Shown one piece after another: positions 20,280-34,494 of a stretch of DNA of 64,000 bases. The position numbers and the translations under genes are program-made. The stretch lies in NCBI GenBank assembly GCA_037179515.1, contig JAXCGZ010020879.1:1-64000 (forward strand), in the 5' to 3' direction. This DNA is from Halocaridina rubra (taxonomy: Eukaryota > Arthropoda > Malacostraca > Decapoda > Atyidae). The notes below the pieces were generated by a model. That model made no database searches, was not told the origin of the DNA, and saw only the letters and a program-made list of their open reading frames with translations. How positions within the stretch are numbered: the first letter of the stretch is position 1; each line of letters begins with the position of its first letter.

Positions 20280-21965
20280 CCCCAATAGATTTATTCTCTC
20301 TTACTTTGTTTGAGACCACCATTTAATTCTCTCTTGTAATGTGTGAGACCACCTGTTTATGCTCTCTTACTGTTTGAGATCACTATTTTATTCTTTTTTA
20401 CTTTGTCTGAGATAATCGTTTTGTTCTCTCTCTTACTTTGTTTGAGACCACCAGATTATTCTCTCTTAGTTTATTTGAGACCATTTTATTCTCCTACTTT
20501 GTTTGAGACCATGAGTTTATTCTCTCTCACTGTGTTCAAGATCACCATTCAATGCTCTCACTTTGTTTGAAACCACCATTTTATTCTCATTTACTTTGTC
20601 TGACACCATAATTTTATTCTCACTCACTTTGTTTGAAATCATCAGTTTAATCTCTCTTACTGTGTTTGAGACCACCATTCAATTCTTTTACTTTGTTTGA
20701 GACTACCATTTTATTCTAATTTACTTTGTCTGATACCATCATTTTATTCTCACTTACTTTGTTTGAGATCATCAGTTTAATCTCTCTTACTGTGGTTGAG
20801 ACCACCATTTTATTCTCTTTTACTTTGTTTGATATGACCATTTTAACCTCATTTAGTTGACCACCATATTATTCACTTACTTTGTTTGAGATTATCAGTT
20901 TATTCTCTCTTAATGTGTTTGAGAGACCACCATTTTATTCTCTTTTACTCTGTTTGAGACACCTGTTATTTTGGAGAACTCCATTTTATTCACTCCTATT
21001 TTGTTTGAGATCACCAATTTATTCTCTCTTACTTTGAATGACACCACCAGATTATTTTTGAGACCATTTTATTCTCTTACTTTTTTCGAGACCATCAGTT
21101 CATTCTCTTTCACTGTGTTGAAGACCACCATTCAATGCTCTTACTTTGTTTGAGACCACCATTTTATTCTCATTTACTTTGTCTGATACCATCATTGTAT
21201 TCTCATTTACTTTGTCTGATACCATCATTTTACTCTCACTTACTTTGTTTGAGATCATCAGTTTCATCCCTCTTACTATATTTAAGACCACCATTTTAGT
21301 CTCTTTTGCTTTGTTTGAGATTACTATTTTATCCTCGTTAACTTTGACCACCATTTTATTCACTTACTTTGTTTGAGACCATCAGTTTATTCTCTCTTAC
21401 TGAGTTTGAGAGACCTCCATTTTATTCTCTTTTACTTTGTTTGAGACACCTGTTTTTTCTCTTATTGTTTTTGAGAACTCCATTTTATTCACTCTTACTT
21501 TGTTTGATATCACCAATTTATTCTCTCTTACTGTGTATGAGCACCATATTATTCTTATTTACTTTGTTTGAGACCACCATTCTAATTTCATTTACTTTGT
21601 TTGAGATTACCATTTTATTCTACTTTGCTTTGTTTGAGATCACCAATTTTTCTCGCTTACTTTGTTTGAGATTACCAATTTATTCTCTCTTACTGTGTTT
21701 GTGAACTCCATTGTATTCACTCTTACTTTGTTTGAGACCACCATTTCATTCTCTTACTTTGTTTCAGACCACCATTTCATTCTCTTACTTTGTTCGAGGC
21801 CACCATTTCATTCTCTTACTTTGTTTGAGGCCACCATTTAATTTTTTTACTTTGTTTGAGACCACCATTTAATTCTCATACTTTGTTTGAGACCACCATT
21901 TAATTTTCTTACTTTGAGACCACCATTTCATTCTCTTACTTTGTTTGAGACCACCATTTTAATGC
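20280..21965. repeat. Minisatellite, about 31-bp unit, roughly 50 copies
   Basis: The consensus is close to TACTTTGTTTGAGACCACCA followed by TTTTATTCTCT, repeated with substitutions and small indels over 1.7 kb. Units at the right end (21720-21965) are the most alike. Several short ORFs cross it, with repeating Phe/Leu/Thr patterns that follow from the unit; no gene is inferred. Confidence 0.9.
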
Positions 21966-22324
21966 AGGTGTGTGTATGTGTATATTTTTACCTATCTGTG
22001 CTTGAATTACGAGCCCTAGGCTCGTAACTAACCGTCTCCTGAGAGTTTCCTATTTTTACTGAGTGACAATTACCATATTTATTTGTAGAATTACTTTATG
22101 GTGCTTTTAAGGTTGGGCATTTCACCACAAGTGCGTCTTACTATGAATATTCGTCTTTTTCCTGGGATGGGAAACAAGAACTCCGCCGCCGTGTCCTCAT
22201 GCATGTCGTAAAAGTCGGCTTTGTGGGACAAAGCAAGGGTATTGGAATCATTTTTTATCTAAAACCACAATAATAATATGAGTTTTAAACTGCATAATAA
22301 GCAGATTCCACCACACTTCCAAAA

Positions 22325-22450
22325 CACCTACAATAATCTATAGTTAACAGTGTTTCCATCTATAATAATCTAGTTACCAATGTTTCCATCTACAATAATC
22401 TAGTTACCAGTGTTTCCATCTACAATAATCTAGTTACCAGTGTTTCCGGT
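22325..22450. repeat. About 36-bp tandem repeat, 3-4 units
   Basis: The unit AATAATCTAGTTACCAGTGT plus TTCCATCTAC recurs at about 22330, 22365, 22393 and 22429. Confidence 0.8.
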
Positions 22451-22544
22451 ACCAGACACTGCAAACAACATTTATTTTGGCAAACAAGTATTGATTAAGT
22501 ATAGATAACGAATCTTAGTACATTGAATAAACCCGTAAATTGCT

Positions 22545-22670
22545 ATATTAGGTTAGTTAAAGTTAGGTTAAACTAGATTAGGGTAGGGAATAACCTCACC
22601 TAATCTGACCTAAACTTAACCTAACCTAACCTAATAAGTTATGGGGTTATTTAATGGACTGGGAATCATT
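22545..22670. repeat. TTAGG-like foldback element
   Basis: TTAGGTTAGTTAAAGTTAGG is followed by CTTAACCTAACCTAACCTAA; the halves are inverted relative to each other. Confidence 0.6.
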
Positions 22671-22861
22671 ATCTTTACCTGATTCACAAAAATCAAGAGT
22701 AATTATTAATTTTCTTATTTCAATCATTGCAAAATTTAATCATTTTTATCTCTCTTTTCCTCTTAATCGCCTTAAGTAACATCTTAAGTAATCACTTTGT
22801 TTAAGTAAATTGGCTCTCGAAAACTGTTATGTCTATTTTATCAAACCAGTATCAAGAGACG

Positions 22862-22912
22862 AGAGCCCTTGGTAGAAAAGGGAGTCCGTGATGTAAAACC
22901 AGAACAACAACA
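22862..22912 (+). repeat. SINE family C, tail only
   Basis: GCCCTTGGTAGAAAAGGGAG and TCCGTGATGTAAAACC match the 3' end of the family C SINE. Confidence 0.6.
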
Positions 22913-23039
22913 ACATCAAGAATCAAGAGACGAGAGCAATAAAAGCCACATTTATTCCTCTGTTTCTAGCCGTTTAAAAGATAATATCCACCTATATTTT
23001 TCGCCAAATAAAATATAATAATAACAAAATATAAGTACA

Positions 23040-23415
23040 TGCATACATACACACAAGTATATGGCCTCATTTTCCCTTGTAAAGGGGGTGGCTGAGTCAA
23101 GAAATACATACACACAAGTAAATGGCCTCATTTTCTCTTGGAAAGGGGGTGGCTGAGCCAAGAAATACATACACACAAGTATATGGTCTCATTTTCCCTT
23201 GTAAAGGGGGTGGCTGAGTCAAGATATACATACACACATGTGCATAGCCTCATTTTCCCTTGTAAAGGGGGTGGCCGATCCAAGAGATATGCATTCACTC
23301 CCCACATACCTGAACCACACCTCGTAGCTCCTTGGGGATAAAGGGTTGCCACATGTCTCCCTCTCTCACCCTGCTTGGGTCACAGAAGGTGGGCAAGGAT
23401 ATTCTACAATAAGAC
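23040..23415 (+). repeat. Family E repeat with a 61-bp tandem amplification (4 units)
   Basis: Four units of about 61 bp, each with CCTCATTTTCCCTTGTAAAG and GGGGTGGCTGAGTCAAGA, at 23040-23290. They lead into a unique part with TAGCTCCTTGGGGATAAAGG. Single-unit copies of the same family are at 23790-24035, 57885-58115 and 62820-63010. Confidence 0.8.
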
Positions 23416-23576
23416 TCAACAGCCGCAAAATATAAGTACGATATTAAAATATCACACATTCTCAAGTAATGCAGTATTAATACGAATATCGTTTCACTCC
23501 ACATTGTATCCATTACTTCCTCAAATATTATCGCCTCATCTTCTAATATACTTAGAAAAAAATTAATTTCTTATGA

Positions 23577-23775
23577 GTGTGACACCGGGACGGGAAAAAA
23601 AAAAACTGTTCTCATCGGTCCCGGGCACCAAGAAATCATGGAGTAGGAGAAAATGTAACAGCATAAGGACAAAGAAAAAATAAGTGAATGATAAACAGTA
23701 AGAAAAATACAGGTTGAAAGCTTAGTCAAAGTAAGGAAGACCTAGAAATATTCCAGGATTAGGCCCTGAAATGAT
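23577..23775 (-). mobile_element. Degraded 3' end of a family B LINE
   Basis: Begins GTGTGACACCGGGACGGG, the inverse of the family B terminus, and keeps GACCTAGAAATATTCCAGGA. Confidence 0.6.
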
Positions 23776-23789
23776 GATACATATACATA

Positions 23790-24035
23790 ACATACACATG
23801 CCTCATTCCCCCTTGTAAGGGGGGTGACCGAGCCAAGAAATGTGCATTCACAACGATTCACACATACTTCAACCACTCCTCTCAGCTCCTTTAGGGAAAA
23901 AGTGTTGCCACGTCTCCCCCCTTCACCCTGTTTGCGTCACCCACAAAGTAGGCGAGCAAAGATATTCTATAATGAGGCCCGACAGCCGCAGCTGGTTTAC
24001 CCATACCGCTTCATCACACGGCAACTCCCCTCACA
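23790..24035 (+). repeat. Family E repeat copy
   Basis: Shares CCTTGTAAGGGGGGTGACCG, CTCAGCTCCTTTAGGGA and CTATAATGAGGCCCGACAGC with the copies at 23040 and 57885. Confidence 0.7.
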
Positions 24036-25100
24036 CACGTCCATCACAGTTCACTGAACTAGCAGGTGCGCGTCATAAATGCACAATTTACATGTTATGA
24101 GATTGGTCATACGAGTTAGGGAAGACAAAGGCAGTTATCAAAGTAGTAACGAAGATGGCGCGTGTTACCAAGGGAGTATTTTAGGAGTGAAATAAAAAAA
24201 ATCCGTCTGGTGACAATAACAGCAATCAAACAAACAAACAAACAAACAAACATTTATTACCATTTTGTACAATGGTTAGTCTAACAGTAATAGTAACTTA
24301 TAAGTAGACATGTAATTAAATTAATAAATAAGAGGGTAATACATATAGTTAAATTAAATGTAGCTTTCATAGAAAATAATAATGCTGTAATAAACAAGTT
24401 AACAATAATGTTAATAATAAAGTAGTAATAATGACACTAGATACAGTGTCGTACTTATCGGCATCATTTCCATATTTGTTTTCCTTACAATGAGAATAAT
24501 TAGTTCTTAATGAGCAGCAACTATTTGTCCAAAAGAAAACTATATAGTTTGCCTTTGAAAGCTGTGAAGGAGGATGCATTTTTAAGATGCTCTGGAATAT
24601 TATTCCAGAGTGTTGGCCCTTCGATAGTGATCATCTTTGAACCTGCTTCTGTGTTTGTTCTGTGAATAAAGAGCTCACTGCAAAGGTGCCGTAAGACCCA
24701 CTATTAGGTGTCTATTTTAGATCAGATAAAGATTAGCGACCCCCAAAACACAAAGTAACCCCTTAAATTGTTGAGTTACGATAGGTGAGGATTAGCTGAA
24801 GATCGGTGATCGAAACGACCGCGTAACATTAGGAAGGGCAACAGCCTTAATTCCCCAGCTGCAGCCTGTCCACCTCCATAATGGGGTATAATAATGATTG
24901 TTAAAATGGGAAAAAAAATAAATAAGAAAAAGTAAATAAATGTAGTTAAGTGTCCTGAAATTGGGGCATATCTACCCTACTTATACCCATTTACCTTATC
25001 TCTGACGTACCCTTATTTGCATTGAGTCACTGACCTGATGATTTCTTACCCTTGAGTGACGTAATGTCATATTTCATAATATTAGAACTCGATATTGTAC
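24036..25100. other. Intergenic; SINE family D remnant at 24785-24900
   Basis: It contains (AAAC)n at 24230-24252 and a GGTGATCGAAACGACCGCG / CATTAGGAAGGGCAACAGCC SINE remnant. Otherwise AT-rich sequence without recognised genes. Confidence 0.5.
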
Positions 25101-25102
25101 GT

Positions 25103-25104
<2 letters not shown>

Positions 25105-25180
<76 letters not shown>

Positions 25181-25190
25181 CACACACTCA
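25105..25190. repeat. (CA)n at the 5' junction of CR1 copy A5
   Basis: About 42 CA units; left flank is non-element DNA, right flank is the truncated 5' end of a CR1 copy. Confidence 0.97.
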
Positions 25191-25194
25191 CACT

Positions 25195-26310
25195 CATGGG
25201 AGACTTATTAGGAAGCTGCAATCAATGGCTAGAATAGGTGGAAATGTTTTGGAATGGATAAAAACTTACTTAGAAGGAAGGGAACAGAGGGTTAGAGTAA
25301 GACACTCAGTGTCTGAATGGAGAAGAGTTAATAGTGGAGTTCCACAGGGTTCAGTTTTAGGGCCACTTTTGTTCCTTGTATATGTAAATGACCTACCAGA
25401 GTCTGTAAATTCATTCATGAATATGTTTGCAGATGATGCAAAGATTGTGAAGAAAGTAAAAAACGAGAACAATGGTAGAGAACTTCAGGAGGATCTAAAT
25501 AATCTGCATGAGTGGTCAGAAAAGTGGCTAATGAAATTCAATACTTCAAAATGTAAGGTAATGAGAATGGGTACAAGTGCAAGAAGGCCCAAGCTTGACT
25601 ACTCGGTGGCTGGAGTACAACTTCAAGAGACAGAAAATGAGAGAGATCTAGGAGTAAACATACTGGCAGATTTGTCTCCAGAAATACATATAAATGGCAT
25701 AGTAAGGGCAGCATATGCATTCTTATCAAATGTAAGGGTAGCCTTCAGGCACATGGACAAGGAAATGTTCAGAAATATTTATGTAACCTATGTGAGGCCA
25801 AAACTCGAATATGCAGCCCCCTTTTGGAATCCGCACTTGAAAAAGCACATAGCTAAGCTTGAAAGAGTTCAAAGACATGCCACGAAACTGGTGCCAGAAA
25901 TACGCAATCTCAGTTATGATGAGAGGCTGAGGGAATTAGACTTACCATCACTCGAAGCTAGAAGAGTGAGGGGGGATATGGTGACAGTCTTTAAATTCCT
26001 TCATGGTTATGATAGAGTGGATAGGGATCGATATTTTGATATGGCTGGCTCTAGAACTAGAGGTCATAGTTTGAAGCTTCGTAAGAAAAAATCTTTGCAG
26101 GATGTAAGGAAATACTTTTTCAGTGTAAGAGTAGTTGATAATTGGAATTCGCTAAGCGAGGAGGTAGTTAATGCTATCTCAATCCATAGTTTTAAGGACA
26201 GGTATGATAAGTATCACTAAGTATAAAATGGAACCGATAAGGAGACGGGAATATACGAGCTTTGGGCTCTTTCCTGTAAACACAATTAGGTAATCACAAT
26301 TAGGTAATCA
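25195..26310 (+). mobile_element. CR1-like LINE copy A5 (5'-truncated, RT frame open)
   Basis: The RT frame is open from 25225 to 26220 (331 residues) and starts in the palm region. It has SGVPQGSVLGPLLFLVYVND, the catalytic FADDAK, the WSEKWLMKFNTSKCKVMRMG block and the C-terminal SLSEEVVNAISIHSFKDRYD. These are CR1-clade features. The tail has two copies of CACAATTAGGTAAT, then (CA)n. It lacks EN and ORF1. Confidence 0.93.
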
Positions 26311-26321
26311 CACACACACAC

Positions 26322-27058
26322 TGCTCTCTTCTGAGAGAGACGAGATTGCTGCTTGGAATGTCCAGATTAAGGAAAACATTGAACAGTTCAGAAAAGAGTT
26401 CCAGGAGCTGAATATGGAAAATTATGCCATGAAAACTTCCTTTGCTGATGCACTAAAGGGGAATGTGGCAGTAAAAGAGGCTGTAAAGGTGGTGGCACTG
26501 GATAACATACAAACAGTTGACTATAAAGAGACAGAAATCGAAAAAATGAAAGATGTTGTGATGGAAAGGGCAAACCCACTCATCAGACAGGCACTTGATA
26601 AGGAGAAGACAGTGGTAATCTCAGACATAAGTGAATCCCAGGAGCCAACATGGCAGGAGAGACTTGAAGAAAATAAAGCTAGGGTTGTAGACCTGATAAG
26701 AAAGCTTGGAGTAGTTTGTGGTCCTGAGGATATTGTAAACATACACCAACTAGGTAAATATTCGAGGGAAGGAAAGCCGAGACCAACAAAAGTAACCTTT
26801 GAGAGAGGGGAAACATGAAGGGAAATATTGTTGAGAAAAAAAAGTCTAAAAGACCTTCAAGAATTTAAAGAAGTGTTCATTAGACGATACAGAACACAGG
26901 AAGAGATGGGAAAGATCAAAAACTTGTTGCAAGAGGCAAGAAGGTTAAATGATGAAAGAAATGAAGAACAGAAGAAAAATTTTCGTTACAGAGTTCTTCC
27001 AGACAAAGGGGAGATAAAGAAGATAATGACAGAAGATCAGGGGATGGGGCCTCATTAA
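26322..27058 (+). pseudogene. CR1 ORF1 (gag-like), 5'-truncated, one stop
   Basis: Open without a start from the left junction. The first ATG is at 26414. The charged helical region (EQFRKEFQELNMENYAMKTS) looks like a coiled coil. VNIHQLGKYSREGKPRPTKV resembles the nucleic-acid binding part of LINE ORF1 proteins. An in-frame TGA at 26816-26818 interrupts it, after which the same frame goes on to TAA at 27056. The ORF2 frame overlaps its end in another phase. Confidence 0.75.
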
Positions 27059-30000
27059 GATTGTTATACACAAATGCTGATGGATTAGCTGGTAAGGCAG
27101 TAGAATTAAAAGATAGGATTCACAACAGTAAGGCAGATATAGTAGCAATTACAGAGACTAAGTTGAGTGAGGACATAAACAGTGTCACAGTTTTTCCTAT
27201 GGGCTTCAGAATACTAAGGGTTGAAAGATCTGAGAGGACTGGTGGAGGGATAGCACTGCTCATAAGTGAAAGGATTCTAGTTGAAGAAATAAACTTGGCT
27301 ATAGAAAGTGAGTTCAAGGAATTTCTTGTTGCTCGCATAAATACTGGGTCAGAGAGCATTATAATAACTGTTGCATACAACCCACCAAGGAACCAAAATA
27401 GGCTTGAAGTTTATGAGGAAAGTCATATAGGTACTATTGAAGTCATAAACTCAGTTTTTAACATGGCACGGGAAAAAAAATGTAGGATTTTGATTATGGG
27501 AGACTTTAATCATAAAGAGATAGATTGGATAAATCTTGACCCACACAGTGGTGAGGACTCATTCGGGGCAAGATTCCTAGATTGCGTACAAGGGAATTTC
27601 CTACACCAACATGTAATGGAACCAACAAGGGCCAGGGGTGGGGATGAGCCATCATTACTTGATCTAGTGTTCACAGATAATGTGTTGGATATTGAAAATA
27701 TTGAGTATGAACCACCAATTGGAAAGAGTGACCACTGTGTGTTGTTGATGGAGTATATCATTGAAGATATTCTTCCTGAGAGTAGAGGCACTGAGGACAT
27801 GAGGAGGAACTATCCGAAAGGAAATTACATCAAAATGAATGAGCTTTTTGCAGTTATTGACTGGAGAACCTTATTTTACAACAAATCTGTACAAGAAATG
27901 TATGACATCTTATGTGAGAAATATGGGAAGATAGTAGATTGCTGCATACCTGTCACCAAAGTAGGTGTAATTCATGCCAGAGAGAAATGGTTCGATAATG
28001 GGTGTAAAAGAGCTAAGGAGTGGAGAGACAAATGCTGGAAAAGGTATAGGAGGAGAAAAAACATAAATGCCTGGCAAACCTACAAAAGAGCAAGAAATGA
28101 CTACCTAAGTAAAAGGAGAGAGGCAAAGAGAGACTATGAGAGGGACATCACCAGGAAGGCTAAAGAAAATCCCAAGCTTTTCCACAGCTTTATCAGAGGA
28201 AAACTGAAGGTAAAAGAACAGGTTTTAAGGCTAAAGAGAGCGGATGGAAGCATCACTGAGACGGATGAAGAGATCTGCAAAGAATTGAACAAGGAGTTTC
28301 AGTCAGTATTCACAGTAGAAAATACCCCACCCCCTCAGATTGCAGTGATAGAAGCTCAAGGGCCGGTATTAGAGAACATCAACCTTACAGCCACAGAGGT
28401 ATGCAAAGCGCTGATGGATTTAGATGTTCATAAAGCTACAGATCCTGATGACATATCCCCTCATGTGCTTAAAAAATGCGCAAACACAATATCAGTGGCA
28501 CTAAGTATCATATTTAAGGAGTCACTGGAGTCGGGGGAGATTCCAAGATGCTGGAAACAAGCAAATGTGATACCTATCTTCAAAAATTGAAGGAGGGATA
28601 CGGCTCTGAACTATAGACCAGTTTCCTTGACCAGCATAGTTTGCAAAGTTATGGAGAAACTACTAAGGAAACATATCTCTCTTCGCTTGGAATCCTTCAA
28701 CTTTTTGTCAGTGAGGCAACATGGCTTCAGAGAAGGTAGATCAACAGTAACAAACTTATTAGAATTTTATGATGAGGTAAGCCAAATCTTACAGGAACCA
28801 ACAAGAGCCAGGGGTGGGGATGAGCCATCATTACTTGATCTAGTGTTCACAGATAATGTGTTGGATATTGAAAATATTGAGTATGAACCACCAATTGGAA
28901 AGAGTGACCACTGTGTGTTGTTGATGGAGTATATCATTGAAGATATTCTTCCTGAGAGTAGAGGCACTGAGGACATGAGGAGGAACTATCCGAAAGGAGA
29001 TTACATCAAAATGAATGAGCTTTTTGCAGTTATTGACTGGAGAACCTTATTTTACAACAAATCTGTACAAGAAATGTATGACATCTTTTGTGAGAAATAT
29101 GGGAAGATAGTAGATTGCTGCATACCTGTCACCAAAGTAGGTGTAATTCATACCAGAGAGAAATGGTTCGATAATGGGTGTAAAAGAGCTAAGGAGTGGA
29201 GAGACAAATGCTGGAAAAGGTATAGGAGGAGAAAAAACATAAATGCCTGGCAAACCTACAAAAGAGCAAGAAATGACTACCTAAGTAAAAGGAGAGAGGC
29301 AGAGAGAGACTATGAGAGGGACATCACCAGGAAGGCTAAAGAAAATCCCAAGCTTTTCCACAGCTTTATCAGAGGAAAACTGAAGGTAAAAGAACAGGCT
29401 TTAAGGCTAAAGAGAGCGGATGGAAGCATCACTGAGACGGATGAAGAGATCTGCAAAGAATTGAACAAGGAGTTTCAGTCAGTATTCACAGTAGAAAATA
29501 CCCCACCCCCTCAGATTGCAGTGATAGAAGCTCAAGGGCCGGTATTAGAGAACATCAACCTTACAGCCACAGAGGTATGCAAAGCGCTGATGGATTTAGA
29601 TGTTCATAAAGCTACAGGTCCTGATGACATATCCCCTCATGTGCTTAAAAAATGCGCAAACACAATATCAGTGGCACTAAGTATCATATTTAAGGAGTCA
29701 CTGGAGTCGGGGGAGATTCCAAGATGCTGGAAACAAGCAAATGTGATACCTATCTTCAAAAAGGGAAGGAGGGATACGGCTCTGAGCTATAGACCAGTTT
29801 CCTTGACCAGCATAGTTTGCAAAGTTATGGAGAAACTACTAAGGAAACATATCTCTCTTCACTTGGAATCCTTCAACTTTTTGTCAGTGAGGCAACATGG
29901 CTTCAGAGAAGGTGGATCAACAGTAACAAACTTATTAGAATTTTATGATGAGGTAAGCCAAATCTTACAGGAAAGAGAGGGCTGGGCAGATTGCATATTC

Positions 30001-30834
30001 CTAGACTTCCAGAAAGCGTGTGACACTGTTCCACATGGGAGACTTATTAGGAAGCTGCAATCAATGGCTAGAATAGGTGGAAATGTTTTGGAATGGATAA
30101 AAACTTACTTAGAAGGAAGGGAACAGAGGGTTAGAGTAAGACACTCAGTGTCTGAATGGAGAAGAGTTAGTAGTGGAGTTCCACAGGGTTCAGTTTTAGG
30201 GCCACTTTTGTTCCTTGTATGTGTAAATGACCTACCAGAGTCTGTAAATTCATTCATGAATATGTTTGCAGATGATGCAAAGATTGTGAAGAAAGTAAAA
30301 AACGAGAACAATGGTAGAGAACTTCAGGAGGATCTAAATAATCTGCATGAGTGGTCAGAAAAGTGGCTAATGAAATTCAATACTTCAAAATGTAAGGTAA
30401 TGAGAATGGGTACAAGTGCAAGAAGGCCCAAGCTTGACTACTCGGTGGCTGGAGTACAACTTCAAGAGACAGAAAATGAGAGAGATCTAGGAGTAAACAT
30501 ACTGGCAGATTTGTCTCCAGAAATACATATAAATGGCATAGTAAGGGCAGCATATGCATTCTTATCAAATGTAAGGGTAGCCTTCAGGCACATGGACAAG
30601 GAAATGTTCAGAAATATTTATGTATCGTATGTGAGGCCAAAACTCGAATATGCAGCCCCCTTTTGGAATCCGCACTTGAAAAAGCACATAGGTAAGCTTG
30701 AAAAAGTTCAAAGACATGCCACGAAACTGGTGCCAGCAATACGCAATCTCAGTTATGATGAGAGGCTGAGGGAATTAGACTTACCATCACTCGAAGCTAG
30801 AAGAGTGAGGGGGGGATATGGTGACAGTCTTTAA
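27022..30834 (+). pseudogene. CR1 ORF2 (endonuclease + reverse transcriptase), rearranged
   Basis: The EN domain opens with RLLYTNADGLAGKAVELKDR and has AITETKLSEDIN, the GDFNHKEIDW motif and KSDHCVLL; these hold the AP-endonuclease catalytic residues. The RT follows with FLDFQKACDTVPHGRL, where the usual F in KAFD is C, then SGVPQGSVLGPL and FADDAK. The frame is 27061-28590, stop TGA (intact copies have GGA here), then 28627-30834, where an extra G near 30811 shifts the C terminus into 30818-31066. Confidence 0.88.
27618..29969 (+). repeat. 1,176-bp direct tandem duplication inside CR1 copy A6
   Basis: GGAACCAACAAGGGCCAGGG at 27618 recurs at 28794 (one substitution), and the second unit ends at 29969, where the parent sequence continues. 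The unit is 392 codons exactly. The breakpoints share GGAA. The two units differ at only about a dozen positions, including GAT/GGT at 28441/29617. Confidence 0.93.
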
Positions 30835-31147
30835 ATTCCTTCATGGTTATGATAGAGTGGATAGGGATCGATATTTTGATATGGCTGGCTCTAGAACTAG
30901 AGGTCATAGTTTGAAGCTTGGTAAGAAAACTTCTTTGCAGGATGTAAGGAAATACTTTTTCAGTGTAAGAGTAGTTGATAATTGGAATTGGCTAAGCGAG
31001 GAGGTAGTTAATGCTATCTCAATCCATAGTTTTAAGGACAGGTATGATAAGTATCACTATGAATAAAATGGAACCGATGAGGAGACGGAAAGATACGAGC
31101 TTTGGGCTCTTTCCCGTAAACACAATTAGGTAATCACAATTAGGTAA

Positions 31148-34458
<3,311 letters not shown>

Positions 34459-34459
<1 letters not shown>

Positions 34460-34494
34460 TGTGTGTGTGTGTGTGTGTGTGTGTTTGTGTGTGT
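34459..34494. repeat. (GT)n between CR1 copies A7 and A8
   Basis: About 17 units with one T interruption. The frame 34812-34012 crosses it and so fuses the 3' end of A8 to the EN of A7; this is not a real protein. Confidence 0.95.

Noticed and set aside
20343..21704. Several 60-111-residue ORFs rich in Phe, Leu and Thr
   Set aside because: They follow the 31-bp minisatellite and change frame with its indels; no protein family is suggested.
28627..30834. Novel 735-residue host protein with fused endonuclease and RT parts
   Set aside because: Its order is explained fully by the 1,176-bp tandem duplication inside a CR1 element.
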